A DNA stretch of 54,840 nucleotides from Oscillospiraceae bacterium (GTDB lineage Bacteria > Bacillota > Clostridia > Oscillospirales > Oscillospiraceae), in assembly GCA_017456645.1 (NCBI GenBank), contig JAFTIZ010000017.1, positions 1-54,840 on the forward strand, written 5' to 3'. Below are positions 25,359 through 34,019 of the stretch, in pieces (the first letter of the stretch is position 1; every line of letters starts with the position of its first letter). The notes beneath the pieces were generated by a model. It was not told the origin of the DNA, made no database searches, and saw only the letters and a program-made list of their open reading frames with translations. The translations under genes and the position numbers were made by a program.

Positions 25359-25446
25359 ACGTATATACCCCTTTCATTTCTTTCCAGAGCGTGTATTTTT
25401 CGCTCAAAATTTTGCACATTTGGATGATTTCCATTTTAGCGAAGAT

Positions 25447-25475
25447 AGTATACCACGTTCCCCCGGAAAAAGCAA
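25447..25475 (-). promoter_or_regulatory. Promoter of ppdK
   Basis: On the minus strand TTGCTT (25475-25470) and TATACT (25452-25447) are 17 bases apart. The rest of the gene-free stretch 25359-25636 is AT-rich leader plus the terminator of the next gene. Confidence 0.75.
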
Positions 25476-25596
25476 ATATTTTTCGCCTTTTTATGCAGAT
25501 TTTTCTCATTTTTACACTTTTCCCAAAACAGCCATCTAAAGAATGTTTCACCCAAAGACACTTGCCCATTGTACGCGGATGCCATTAAAATCCGTG

Positions 25597-25624
25597 AAAA
25601 AACCTCCCTTGTTTCCAAGGGAGG
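25597..25624 (-). terminator. Terminator of the leucine-rich lipoprotein gene
   Basis: A 9-base-pair stem (CCTCCCTTG with CAAGGGAGG, loop TTTC) followed on the minus strand by six T. Confidence 0.9.
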
Positions 25625-25636
25625 CTCTCAGCATTT

Positions 25637-28600
25637 TTAGTTCTGACCCTGCAGAACCTTATCGATCTCGTCGTAGCCGAACACGTCACGAACCTTGCGG
25701 TAGATGGTAGTGTAGCCGCCGGAAGTCTTATACCGCCAGCCGATACCGTAGGGAGTGGCATTGTTATCGTACAGAGGATTGTAGGTGATCCAGCAGCTGG
25801 GGAACATAGCCTGAACCTCAGCCCAGGAATCCGCAGTCATGCCAACACGATTGCCGGAGTTGACATAACACAACATTTCCAGCTTCAGGTGCTTCAGCGC
25901 GGAGAAATCCTTAACCACAGTATGGCTGACATTCAGGTACTTCAGGCTGTCGCAGCCGGCCAGCGGCGCAACGTTCTTCACATTGCCGCACCATGCGATC
26001 TCCAAGAACTCCAGCTTCTTGCAGTTAGCCAGAGGAGTCAGATCCTTGATGGGGCTGCCGGACAGAATGGCGATCTCCAGATTGGGCATATAAGCGCAGA
26101 AGCTCAGATCCACCATGGAGGTGTTGTGACCCAGATCCATGTACTTGACCTCGGTCAGATACTTGAACAGATGGCTGTTGGAGTCGTTCACGTGGTAAAC
26201 CGCCCGCAGAACCTCCGTATCCGTCAGCCAGCTGCGGGAGGGCTTATTGGGCTGATAAATGCGCCAGACTACCTTAGTCTTGGGATAATCCTTATTGATA
26301 TTGTCGAGGATCTCATAATCCAGACCGCAGTTGTCCAGCTTGAAATAAGTACATCCGGAGAGGATGTCCAGAGCCTCCCGGATCTTGGCTTCACCGCTGT
26401 TGCCGATGGACTTGTTCACATACTCGATCTTCTCATCGGTGGTGGACACGGTCTTGCCGAACAAGGTAAAGCTGTAGTGGAAGATCACGTTGGGGCAGGA
26501 AGTCTGCAGCTTCTTCACGTCGGAAATCGACAGATTGCTGCCGCCGCTGGACTTCATCAGCTCCACCCACACCACATTGGGATGAGCATTGAGCTGCGCG
26601 ATGGTGGCATCCACCTGATCCGCCGTCACGGCGGACAGATCAACGGCGTTGATGCTGGTGTTGATCTCGGTACCCTGGGTGGCCATGGTGTACTTCACGC
26701 TGACAGCGGGATAGGCGCTTTTCAGGCTGCCGATCTGATCGGCCGTTAGGCTGGTAGAAGGAAAGGTCAGGTTCTTCAGCGCGGTAACGTACTTCAGGTT
26801 CTGAGTCAGGGTATCATAATCATAGCTGCCGTGGCTGACGGACAGGCTCTCGGTGGTGTTCTTCACCGTGGTGCTGCCGCCCAGAGAAACGGTGTAAGCC
26901 ACCTTCACATTGGGATGCGCCTTCATATACTGGGCAATGGCCTCATAGCAGGTGCTGCCGGTCAGGTTAGCTTCCTTCAGATTGGTGTACTTTTCCAGCT
27001 CGGAAATGGTTTCCGCAGTAACCACCTTGGTAATGGTGGTCACTGCGGCGTCGCCGGTGGGCGTATTGGGAGTGGTGGTAGTTGTGCTACCACCATTGGC
27101 AATGTTCTGGTCTACCTGATCATAATCAAAGACCTCCCGAACCTTCTTGTAGCACTCGGTGAAGTTCTTGGCGATCAGAGGAGATTGGCTGTAGCGCCAG
27201 CCCACGCCGTAGGGATTGGCGTTGCTGTCCTTCAGGGGGGCGTAGGTGATCCAGCAATCAGGCATCAGGTTCTGGATTTCCTTCCAATCCGCCTCGGTCA
27301 TACCGACCTTGTTGCCGGAGTTGACAAAACTCAGCATCTCCAGCTTCAGGTTCGCTAGGGTTTCCACATTCTTGATGCTGGTGTGGCCGATGTTCAGATA
27401 CTTCAGGCTCTCGCAGGCGGCCAGCGGGGACACATCGGTGAGGTGGCCGCACCATGCGATCTCCAGGAACTCCAGCTTCTTGCAGTTAGCCAGAGGAGAC
27501 AGATCCTTAATGGGGCTGCCGGAGAGGATGGCGATCTCCAGATCGGGCATATAGGCGCAGAAGCTCAGGTCGATCATGTTGGTATTGTGACCCAGATCCA
27601 TATACTTGACCTCGGTCAGGTACTTCAGAGGGCCGCTGTTGGTATCGTCGATGCCGTAAACCGCCCGCAGGACTTCGGTATCCGTCAGCCAGCTGCGGTT
27701 CTTGTTGGTCTGGAACACACGCCAGACGATCTTGGTGTTGGGATAATCGTCACGGATGCCGGCCAGAACCTCATTGTCCAGACCGCAGTTGTCCAGCTTG
27801 AAATAGGTGCAGGCCGTCAGCACATCCAGTGCGTCACGGATCTCCTGCTCGCCCTCGTTACCGATCTTCACATCCACAAATTCCACCCGCTCAGCATCGG
27901 CGGAAATGGTCTGGCCGAACAGCTCAAAGGAAAAATCGAAGATTGCGTTGGGAGCCGCAGTGGTCAGCTTTCTCACATCGGACAGCGCCAGATTGCACTC
28001 GCCCTCGGCATTCACCAGCACCACCTTCTTCAGATTGGGCAACAGGCTCAGCTTTTCGGCATAGGCATCCACCTGATCGGGAGTCAGCGCGCTGAGATTC
28101 AGTTCCTCGGTGTCAGCGCCCAGCTCCACACCGTTGAGACGGATGGTGCAGCTGATATCCAGATCGGGGTAGGCGCTGCGCAGCAGCTCCACCTGAACCG
28201 CGTTGAGCCGGGTAGCCGGCAGGCTCAGGGACTTGGCATTGGGCAGATACTTCAGATTCGCCAGCAGCTTGTCGAAATCGTAGCTGCCGTCGGTCAGGGA
28301 AATGTCGGCACGGGTGCTGCTGATCTGAGCTTCGCCCACGGACACGGCATAGATGACCTCCATATCGGGGTGCGCCGCGGCGTAGTTCATCAGCTCCTGA
28401 TAGCAGGTGCTGCCGGTTAGATCCACCTTCTTCAGGTTGGGATACTGATCCAGCTGAGAGATGGTATCCGCATCCACCACCATGGCCAGCTCCTTGATCT
28501 GCTTGGGATCGTTGGGGTCGGTCTTCTGGGTGCTGCAGCCGGCCAGAGCAGCCAGCAGAACACAAACCGGCACCAACACCGCAATGAGTGTCTTTTTCAT
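25637..28600 (-). CDS. Large leucine-rich-repeat lipoprotein with internal duplication
   Basis: A 987-residue protein. A lipoprotein signal ends with LLAALAGC, acylated at Cys22, so it should sit on the outer face of the membrane. The mature part consists of two homologous halves of about 460 residues joined by a Thr/Pro/Gly linker (GGSTTTTTPNTPTG). Each half opens with a Leu-rich strand segment (NLKKVDLTGSTCYQEL / NLKEANLTGSTCYEAI). Later come CTYFKLDNCGLD, SWLTDTEVLRAVY, YLTEVKYMDLGHNT and IAILSGSPIKDL, and finally a GVGWRY or GIGWRY end block. The repeats suggest ligand or surface binding; no enzyme motif is seen. It is monocistronic. Confidence 0.88.
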   Translation of the reverse strand: MKKTLIAVLVPVCVLLAALAGCSTQKTDPNDPKQIKELAMVVDADTISQLDQYPNLKKVDLTGSTCYQELMNYAAAHPDMEVIYAVSVGEAQISSTRADISLTDGSYDFDKLLANLKYLPNAKSLSLPATRLNAVQVELLRSAYPDLDISCTIRLNGVELGADTEELNLSALTPDQVDAYAEKLSLLPNLKKVVLVNAEGECNLALSDVRKLTTAAPNAIFDFSFELFGQTISADAERVEFVDVKIGNEGEQEIRDALDVLTACTYFKLDNCGLDNEVLAGIRDDYPNTKIVWRVFQTNKNRSWLTDTEVLRAVYGIDDTNSGPLKYLTEVKYMDLGHNTNMIDLSFCAYMPDLEIAILSGSPIKDLSPLANCKKLEFLEIAWCGHLTDVSPLAACESLKYLNIGHTSIKNVETLANLKLEMLSFVNSGNKVGMTEADWKEIQNLMPDCWITYAPLKDSNANPYGVGWRYSQSPLIAKNFTECYKKVREVFDYDQVDQNIANGGSTTTTTPNTPTGDAAVTTITKVVTAETISELEKYTNLKEANLTGSTCYEAIAQYMKAHPNVKVAYTVSLGGSTTVKNTTESLSVSHGSYDYDTLTQNLKYVTALKNLTFPSTSLTADQIGSLKSAYPAVSVKYTMATQGTEINTSINAVDLSAVTADQVDATIAQLNAHPNVVWVELMKSSGGSNLSISDVKKLQTSCPNVIFHYSFTLFGKTVSTTDEKIEYVNKSIGNSGEAKIREALDILSGCTYFKLDNCGLDYEILDNINKDYPKTKVVWRIYQPNKPSRSWLTDTEVLRAVYHVNDSNSHLFKYLTEVKYMDLGHNTSMVDLSFCAYMPNLEIAILSGSPIKDLTPLANCKKLEFLEIAWCGNVKNVAPLAGCDSLKYLNVSHTVVKDFSALKHLKLEMLCYVNSGNRVGMTADSWAEVQAMFPSCWITYNPLYDNNATPYGIGWRYKTSGGYTTIYRKVRDVFGYDEIDKVLQGQN

Positions 28601-28640
28601 AATTTTCTCCTTTGGGGTAAATTTTACTGTATTTCTAACC

Positions 28641-28669
28641 ATTGTACACCCATTCGGCCTAAAAAGCAA
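28641..28669 (-). promoter_or_regulatory. Promoter of the leucine-rich lipoprotein gene
   Basis: On the minus strand TTGCTT (28669-28664) and TACAAT (28646-28641) are 17 bases apart, 41 bases upstream of the ATG. The family A repeat begins 30 bases further upstream. Confidence 0.7.
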
Positions 28670-28698
28670 CTGCCAAGAATTGCCCATACCCAGGATGG

Positions 28699-28899
28699 TA
28701 AATGATTGTTTGCCGGCAGTGCCGGCTGACAATTCGTGTTCGGTTTGTCAATATTCGTTACGCCATTGGGTACCGCTCGGTATCGTTCTATTTCCGAAAA
28801 CCGAGCTTTTGGTTACCGAGTGACCCCCAGCGGTGTTCAGAATTGCTCCGTTGTTCGTAACGCATTTGCCGCGGGCCATGCCCGCTAAACAATCATTTA
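28699..28899 (+). repeat. Family A MITE-like repeat, complete copy
   Basis: This 201-base element is bounded by TAAATGATTGTTT and its inverted copy AACAATCATTTA. The interior shows nested inverted repeats (GCCGGCAGTGCCGGC near the left end, the GGTACCGCTCGGTATC region, and GCGGGCCATGCCCGC at the right end) and no coding frame with a ribosome-binding site. It is nearly identical to the partial copies at the window edges. It fills most of the gene-free stretch 28601-28949, with the lipoprotein promoter on one side and the small-protein terminator on the other. No clear target-site duplication is visible beyond TA-rich flanks. Confidence 0.88.
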
Positions 28900-28913
28900 C
28901 AGGTTCTCTTGAT

Positions 28914-28944
28914 AAAAAAGGCGCTCCGGCAAATGCCGGAGCGC
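28914..28944 (-). terminator. Terminator of the rpoD unit
   Basis: GCGCTCCGGC pairs with GCCGGAGCGC around AAAT; on the minus strand a T run follows (plus AAAAAA at 28914-28919). Confidence 0.9.
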
Positions 28945-28949
28945 TTCGG

Positions 28950-29159
28950 TTAATTTCGCCATCCTTTGACGTTCAATCCACATTCTTCGAAGGTCTTTGC
29001 AAGGTCACTGCTGGCATAATTGTTAAACAGGAAAACCTGGAAGCCCAAAACCAGAGCGAGCAGGCAGCACCCTCCGGCCATAGTTCCCCAGAACACAATG
29101 ATGCAAACCACCAGAGCAACTACGATCAAAATAAGAAGCTTTTTTCTCCACGAAGACAT
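28950..29159 (-). CDS. Small membrane protein downstream of rpoD
   Basis: A 69-residue protein. A basic N-terminus (MSSWRKK) precedes two adjacent hydrophobic helices (about 8-24 and 27-45), followed by a short soluble tail. No family is recognised. A GGAGGG site lies 6 bases before the ATG. It starts 20 bases after rpoD and ends just before a strong terminator, so it is co-transcribed with the housekeeping sigma factor; dnaG, a common rpoD partner, is not adjacent. Confidence 0.7.
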   Translation of the reverse strand: MSSWRKKLLILIVVALVVCIIVFWGTMAGGCCLLALVLGFQVFLFNNYASSDLAKTFEECGLNVKGWRN

Positions 29160-29179
29160 ATAATCCCTCCACGTTTGTA

Positions 29180-30331
29180 TCAGCAGTAGAAATCCTTGAT
29201 TTTCTTGGCGCGGCTGGGGTGGCGCAGCTTGCGGATGGCCTTATTCTCGATCTGGCGGATCCGCTCACGGGTCACGCCGAAGATCTGACCCACCTCTTCC
29301 AGAGTATGGGTACGGCCGTCGTACATACCGAAACGCATCCGCAGCACATCCGCTTCCCGCTCGGTCAGGGTGTCCAGAATCTCCTTCAGAGCCTCGGCAA
29401 GCAGAGCGTTGGAGGTAGCGTCGGCAGGGCCGGGAGTACGCTCATCCTCCACAAAGGAGCCGATGGAGGTATCCTCTTCATCACCCACGGGGGTATCCAG
29501 AGACAGCGTATCGGCAGCAGTGCGATTAGCCTCGATGATCTTCTCAACGGGCAGACCCAGCTCGGCGGCGATCTCCTCCACAGTGGGCTCACGACCCAGC
29601 TCCTGCACCAGCTTGCGGTTGCAGCGGGTGGCCTTATTGATGACCTCAACCATATGCACCGGCACACGAATGGTTCGTGCCTGATCGGCGATGGCACGGG
29701 TAATGGCCTGCCGGATCCACCAGGTGGCATATGTAGAGAACTTATTTCCCTTTGTCCAGTCAAACTTGTCCACGGCGCGAATCAGACCCGTATTACCTTC
29801 CTGAATCAGATCCAGAATGTGCAGGCCGCGGCCGGAGTATTTCTTAGCGATGGAAACCACCAGACGCAGGTTGGCTTCGGTCAGCTTATTCTTCGCCGCC
29901 TGATCGCCCTCGGAAACCCGCTTGGCCAGCTCCACTTCCTCTTCCGCGCTGAGCAGCTTGACCTGACCGATCTCCTTCAGGTACATACGCACCGGATCGT
30001 CCAGATTGTACTCAGCGGCCAGATCTACGGGATCCACCAGATCCTCGTCCTCCACGCCGGCCAGATCGATCTCGCCATCCATGCCGTCCACCAGATCCAG
30101 ATCATCTCCCAGATCCAGATCCAGATCCGCGGACACGATTTGAATATTCATGGCCTCGAAACGGTCGTAGATCTCCTCGATCTTCTCCGGAGACAGATCC
30201 ATCTTCTCCAGATGGACATTCAGGTCAGAAGCGCGGATCATACCGTCCTTCCGGCCCTGTGCGATCAGGCTCTGAATGATCGCAGCAAGGTCTTCCATAG
30301 TGGGCTTGGAGTTCTTCTTCGCAGTACTCAT
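29180..30331 (-). CDS. rpoD: RNA polymerase primary sigma factor
   Basis: A 383-residue sigma-70 group 1 factor. Region 1.1-like N-terminus is followed by an unusually acidic stretch ([21 protein letters not shown], near 70-90), then region 1.2 [11 protein letters not shown], region 2 ([47 protein letters not shown]), region 3, and region 4 with RMRFG and the helix-turn-helix [20 protein letters not shown]. It directs transcription from the TTGACA/TATAAT promoters seen throughout this window. GGGGATG lies before the start. It is divergent from lepA. Confidence 0.97.
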   Translation of the reverse strand: MSTAKKNSKPTMEDLAAIIQSLIAQGRKDGMIRASDLNVHLEKMDLSPEKIEEIYDRFEAMNIQIVSADLDLDLGDDLDLVDGMDGEIDLAGVEDEDLVDPVDLAAEYNLDDPVRMYLKEIGQVKLLSAEEEVELAKRVSEGDQAAKNKLTEANLRLVVSIAKKYSGRGLHILDLIQEGNTGLIRAVDKFDWTKGNKFSTYATWWIRQAITRAIADQARTIRVPVHMVEVINKATRCNRKLVQELGREPTVEEIAAELGLPVEKIIEANRTAADTLSLDTPVGDEEDTSIGSFVEDERTPGPADATSNALLAEALKEILDTLTEREADVLRMRFGMYDGRTHTLEEVGQIFGVTRERIRQIENKAIRKLRHPSRAKKIKDFYC

Positions 30332-30371
30332 AACGCATCCCCTCTTTATCTCAATTTTCTGTTGCTGTTAG

Positions 30372-30400
30372 ACTATATCCCTATTTTCATGTTTTGACAA
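30372..30400 (-). promoter_or_regulatory. Promoter of rpoD
   Basis: On the minus strand TTGTCA (30400-30395) and TATAGT (30377-30372) with a 17-base spacer. Confidence 0.75.
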
Positions 30401-30496
30401 GGGGTTTTTTATGAATTTCTTTTAAATTTTTGCGTCTTTAAGCGTATTTTGTCGGCATACGATGTCAGTTTCCCCAAAATTCTTGAAAACATACAG

Positions 30497-30525
30497 TTTA
30501 CATTTCCCAAATTATTCGTTATAAT
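30497..30525 (+). promoter_or_regulatory. Promoter of the lepA operon
   Basis: TTTACA at 30497-30502 and TATAAT at 30520-30525 with a 17-base spacer. Confidence 0.75.
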
Positions 30526-30578
30526 TGAGAAAATGGTATGAGTATGCCCTTACCTTTGTCATCCCGAGGAGTAAACTT

Positions 30579-32387
30579 ATGACTGATCTTTCCAAAATTC
30601 GCAATTTCTCCATCATCGCCCACATTGACCACGGCAAGTCCACCCTGGCTGACCGCCTGCTGGAGGAGTGCAACGCCGTAGAGCAGCGGCAGATGGAGCA
30701 GCAGATGCTCGATTCCATGGAGCTGGAAAAGGAGCGCGGTATCACCATCAAGGCCACCGCCGCCACCCTAACCTACACCGCCGATGACGGCGAAACCTAT
30801 TCCTTAAACCTCATCGATACCCCCGGCCACGTGGACTTCAACTACGAAGTCAGCCGCTCTTTGGCCGCCTGCGAAGGTGCCGTGCTGGTGGTGGATGCCT
30901 CTCAGGGTGTGGAAGCTCAGACCCTTGCCAATACCTATTTGGCCATCGATGCCGGTCTGGAAGTCCTGCCCGTCATCAATAAAATCGATCTGCCCTCCGC
31001 CCGTCCCGCCGAGGTCAAAGCCGAGGTAGAGGATATCATCGGCATTCCTGCCGAGGACTCCCCCGAAATTTCCGCAAAAAACGGCATCAACATTCACTCC
31101 GTGCTGGAGATGATCGTTCGGGATGTGCCGGCTCCCACCGGCAACCGCTCCGCTCCGTTGCAGGCGCTGATCTTCGACAGCGTTTACGACAGCTATCGGG
31201 GCGTCATCGTCTACACCCGAATCAAGCAAGGCACCGTCCGTGCCGGTCAGGACATCCGCATGATGGCCACCGGCGCTACCTATAAGGTAGTCGAGGTCGG
31301 CACCATGAGCCCTCTGGGTCTGGTTCCCAAGGACGCTCTGGGCGCCGGCGAAGTGGGCTACATCACCGCCTCCATCAAAAATGTCGCCGATACTCAGGTT
31401 GGCGACACCATTACCACCGTGGAAGCCGGTGCGCCGGAGCCTCTACCCGGCTACCGCCCCGTGCAGCCCATGGTCTTCTCCGGCGTTTACCCCGCCGACG
31501 GCGCAAAATATCAGGATCTGCGTGAGGCACTGGAAAAGCTGAAGCTCAATGACGCATCCTTTGTTTACGAACTGGAAAGCTCCATCGCTCTAGGCTTCGG
31601 CTTCCGCTGCGGCTTCCTTGGCCTGCTGCACATGGAGATCATTCAGGAGCGGCTGGAGCGGGAATACAATCTAGATCTGATCACCACCGCCCCCAACGTC
31701 GTCTATCGGGTCACCAAGACCTCCGGTGAAACGCTGATGGTGGATAACCCCTTGGACTACCCCGATCCCATGGAGATCGAGCTGGCAGAGGAGCCCTACG
31801 TAAAACTGAGCCTCATTGGCCCTCAGGAATACGTGGGCAACATGATGGATCTGGCTCAGCAGCGCCGGGGCGAATTTAAGGATATGGTCTATCTGGATGC
31901 CACCCGGGTGGAGCTGCATTACGATATGCCCCTGAATGAGATCATTTACGATTTCTTTGATGCTTTAAAATCCCGCACCCGTGGCTACGGCAGTCTGGAC
32001 TATGAGTTCATCGGCTACCGCCCCAGCAAGCTGGTTAAGCTGGACATCCTGCTCAACGGCGACATTGTGGACGCATTGAGCTTCATCCTCTTTGCGGAGA
32101 ATGCCTACCCCCGTGCCCGGAAGATCTGCGAAAAGCTGAAGGATAATATTCCCCGTGCCCAGTTCGAGATTCCCGTGCAGGCCGCCATCGGCGGCAAGAT
32201 CATCGCCCGTGAGACCATTAAGGCTCTGCGCAAGGACGTGCTGGCCAAGTGCTACGGCGGCGATATCACCCGTAAGAAGAAGCTGCTGGAGAAGCAAAAG
32301 GAAGGCAAAAAGCGGATGCGCACCTTCGGTACCGTGTCCGTACCCAGCGAGGCCTTCATGGCCGTGCTGAAGCTGGACGAGGATTGA
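30579..32387 (+). CDS. lepA: Elongation factor 4 (LepA)
   Basis: A 602-residue translational GTPase. G1 is AHIDHGKST at 14-22, G3 DTPGHVDF and G4 NKIDL, followed by the EF4-specific C-terminal domain ([22 protein letters not shown], then [24 protein letters not shown] in pieces). EF4 acts on stalled or misassembled ribosomes. The ATG at 30579 has CGAGGAG upstream; an in-frame start at 30525 has none. The gene heads a unit with an MgtC-like gene, a lipoprotein and hemW. Confidence 0.98.
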   Translation: MTDLSKIRNFSIIAHIDHGKSTLADRLLEECNAVEQRQMEQQMLDSMELEKERGITIKATAATLTYTADDGETYSLNLIDTPGHVDFNYEVSRSLAACEGAVLVVDASQGVEAQTLANTYLAIDAGLEVLPVINKIDLPSARPAEVKAEVEDIIGIPAEDSPEISAKNGINIHSVLEMIVRDVPAPTGNRSAPLQALIFDSVYDSYRGVIVYTRIKQGTVRAGQDIRMMATGATYKVVEVGTMSPLGLVPKDALGAGEVGYITASIKNVADTQVGDTITTVEAGAPEPLPGYRPVQPMVFSGVYPADGAKYQDLREALEKLKLNDASFVYELESSIALGFGFRCGFLGLLHMEIIQERLEREYNLDLITTAPNVVYRVTKTSGETLMVDNPLDYPDPMEIELAEEPYVKLSLIGPQEYVGNMMDLAQQRRGEFKDMVYLDATRVELHYDMPLNEIIYDFFDALKSRTRGYGSLDYEFIGYRPSKLVKLDILLNGDIVDALSFILFAENAYPRARKICEKLKDNIPRAQFEIPVQAAIGGKIIARETIKALRKDVLAKCYGGDITRKKKLLEKQKEGKKRMRTFGTVSVPSEAFMAVLKLDED

Positions 32388-32426
32388 TCCTCTCCCCCAC
32401 TACCTATCAACAGAAAGGAGCCGCGT

Positions 32427-33161
32427 ATGTTATCTGACATCTTACATAGCTTCAACATGGAGCCCGGGTTCTGGGAGATCTGCCTGCGGCTTCTGTGCGC
32501 CATGCTGGTGGGTCTGATCATCGGCACCGAGCGGGAGTACACCAATCGCCCTGCCGGTATGCGTACCCACATTCTGGTGGCGCTGGGTGCCTGCGTGGTA
32601 GCCATTACCGGTCAGGTTCTGTTCAACGAATACAATCTTCTGGGCGCTACCCCCGACCCCGCCCGACTCAGCGCTCAGGTCATCACCGGCGTGGGCTTTC
32701 TGGGCGCCGGCACCATTATGCGCGAAGGCGCTACGGTCAAGGGTCTGACCACCGCCGCCAGCGTGTGGACGGTGGCCTGCCTCGGCATTGCCGCGGGCTA
32801 CGGCTACTATGCCGTCGCCGCTGCCGGCCTGATTTTCGCCTTCATCACCCTGACCATTCTGGAGCTTGTGCAGCATCACCTGCCCGGCCGTGCCCACGCC
32901 CTTGAGGAATACGCTCTGGAGTGCGAGGATATCACCGCCGCGCTTTCTCTGATCAACGATCAGGCTCAGGCCTACCACGGTGAGCTGCAGCACACACTGG
33001 CTGAAAAAACCGCCACCGGCTATCGGGTCACCTTCCACGCCGACTTCCATGGCATGGGTCATCGCCGCCGCCGGGAACGTTTCTTCGCCGCGCTGGCTGC
33101 GGCAAAAGAGGTTCATACTGTGTGCCGCGGCACGGAAGCCGCCCGCCAGAAGACCCATTGA
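32427..33161 (+). CDS. MgtC/SapB family membrane protein
   Basis: A 244-residue protein with an N-terminal MgtC domain of about five membrane helices. It holds the family signatures LLCAMLVGLIIGTEREYTNR, GMRTHILVALGAC, QVITGVGFLGAGTIM and VKGLTTAASVWTVACLGI. A soluble C-terminal part of about 80 residues follows. MgtC proteins influence magnesium and phosphate homeostasis and F-type ATPase activity in pathogens, but in Clostridia the role is not settled. AAAGGAGCC precedes the ATG. It lies 39 bases after lepA and 18 before the lipoprotein gene, so co-transcription is likely. Confidence 0.92.
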   Translation: MLSDILHSFNMEPGFWEICLRLLCAMLVGLIIGTEREYTNRPAGMRTHILVALGACVVAITGQVLFNEYNLLGATPDPARLSAQVITGVGFLGAGTIMREGATVKGLTTAASVWTVACLGIAAGYGYYAVAAAGLIFAFITLTILELVQHHLPGRAHALEEYALECEDITAALSLINDQAQAYHGELQHTLAEKTATGYRVTFHADFHGMGHRRRRERFFAALAAAKEVHTVCRGTEAARQKTH

Positions 33162-33179
33162 TCCGGAAAGGACGCCCCC

Positions 33180-33992
33180 ATGAAGAAAAAAATCTCCCTG
33201 CTCTGCGCGCTGGCGCTGATGCTGTGGCTGACCGGCTGCTTCAGAAGCGGCAGTGACGATACCACGGCTCCCACGGAGCCGCCCTATAAAACCGTATATG
33301 TCCACAGCTCCATCACCCAGGAGTTCGGTTCCTCCGTCAGCCGAACAGAGTATCTGTTCGACCAGAACGATCAGGTTCAGGAGGTCGTGGTCTACACCAA
33401 CGATGTAGAAACCAAACGCCACAGCGTGGAATGCGACGAAAACGGCAATTACATCCGCTGGATCTCCGATGGCTCTGTCATGGAATACACCTATGATAAG
33501 GACGGCCACAATCTCGGCATGTCCATGTACATCGGCGGCGTGCTGGTCTCGTCCACCCGGTACACCTGGGAGAACGGCCTGCGCACCTCGGCGACCACTC
33601 AAATGGCCGCTCAGAACATGACCCAGCGGGTTCAAATGATCTACGATTCCCACGGCCACCTGCTCCGTCAGGACAGCTACACCGCCGACACCTTGAGCAG
33701 CTACTGCATCTACGTCAGCGATGAGAATGGCCGTGTACAAGCCATGACCGCCTACCAGCCCGACGGCACTTTTCTCTCTCTGAGCGCCCACAGCTGGAGC
33801 GGCACCACCCAGACCATCACCACCACCGACCCCGACGGCAAGCTGATTCAGACCGCGGTCATGACCTATGACGAGCACGGCAATCTGCTGACCCATCAGG
33901 TGCGGAATGCCGATGGCGAACTGGTTTCCAAAGAAACCCACACCTGGAAAGCCGTTCAGGTGGATCCCGATTGTCCCCGGGCTTCCGTGTAA
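33180..33992 (+). CDS. Lipoprotein with YD-like beta repeats
   Basis: A 270-residue protein. The signal MKKKISLLCALALMLWLTGC gives a lipidated Cys20. The mature part has several short repeats of the type MEYTYDKDGHNLGM, MIYDSHGHLLRQDS, VSDENGRVQAM and MTYDEHGNLLTHQ, the strand-turn pattern of RHS/YD and MORN-like beta structures. No catalytic motif is visible and no cleaved toxin tip is present, so it is not an Rhs toxin. It is probably a surface structural or binding protein. It sits inside the lepA-hemW unit. Confidence 0.8.
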   Translation: MKKKISLLCALALMLWLTGCFRSGSDDTTAPTEPPYKTVYVHSSITQEFGSSVSRTEYLFDQNDQVQEVVVYTNDVETKRHSVECDENGNYIRWISDGSVMEYTYDKDGHNLGMSMYIGGVLVSSTRYTWENGLRTSATTQMAAQNMTQRVQMIYDSHGHLLRQDSYTADTLSSYCIYVSDENGRVQAMTAYQPDGTFLSLSAHSWSGTTQTITTTDPDGKLIQTAVMTYDEHGNLLTHQVRNADGELVSKETHTWKAVQVDPDCPRASV

Positions 33993-34019
33993 GCCCCTAT
34001 CACCCCCGGAGGTAATACC

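Noticed and set aside
22821..25427. An 868-codon open frame opposite ppdK on the plus strand
   Set aside because: It is the mirror of ppdK caused by strong C/G third-position bias; the composition is Leu/Gly/His-rich and no motif or ribosome-binding site supports it.
33180..33992. YD-like repeats considered as an Rhs/polymorphic toxin
   Set aside because: The protein is only 270 residues, has a lipoprotein signal, and has no cleavage domain or toxin tip.
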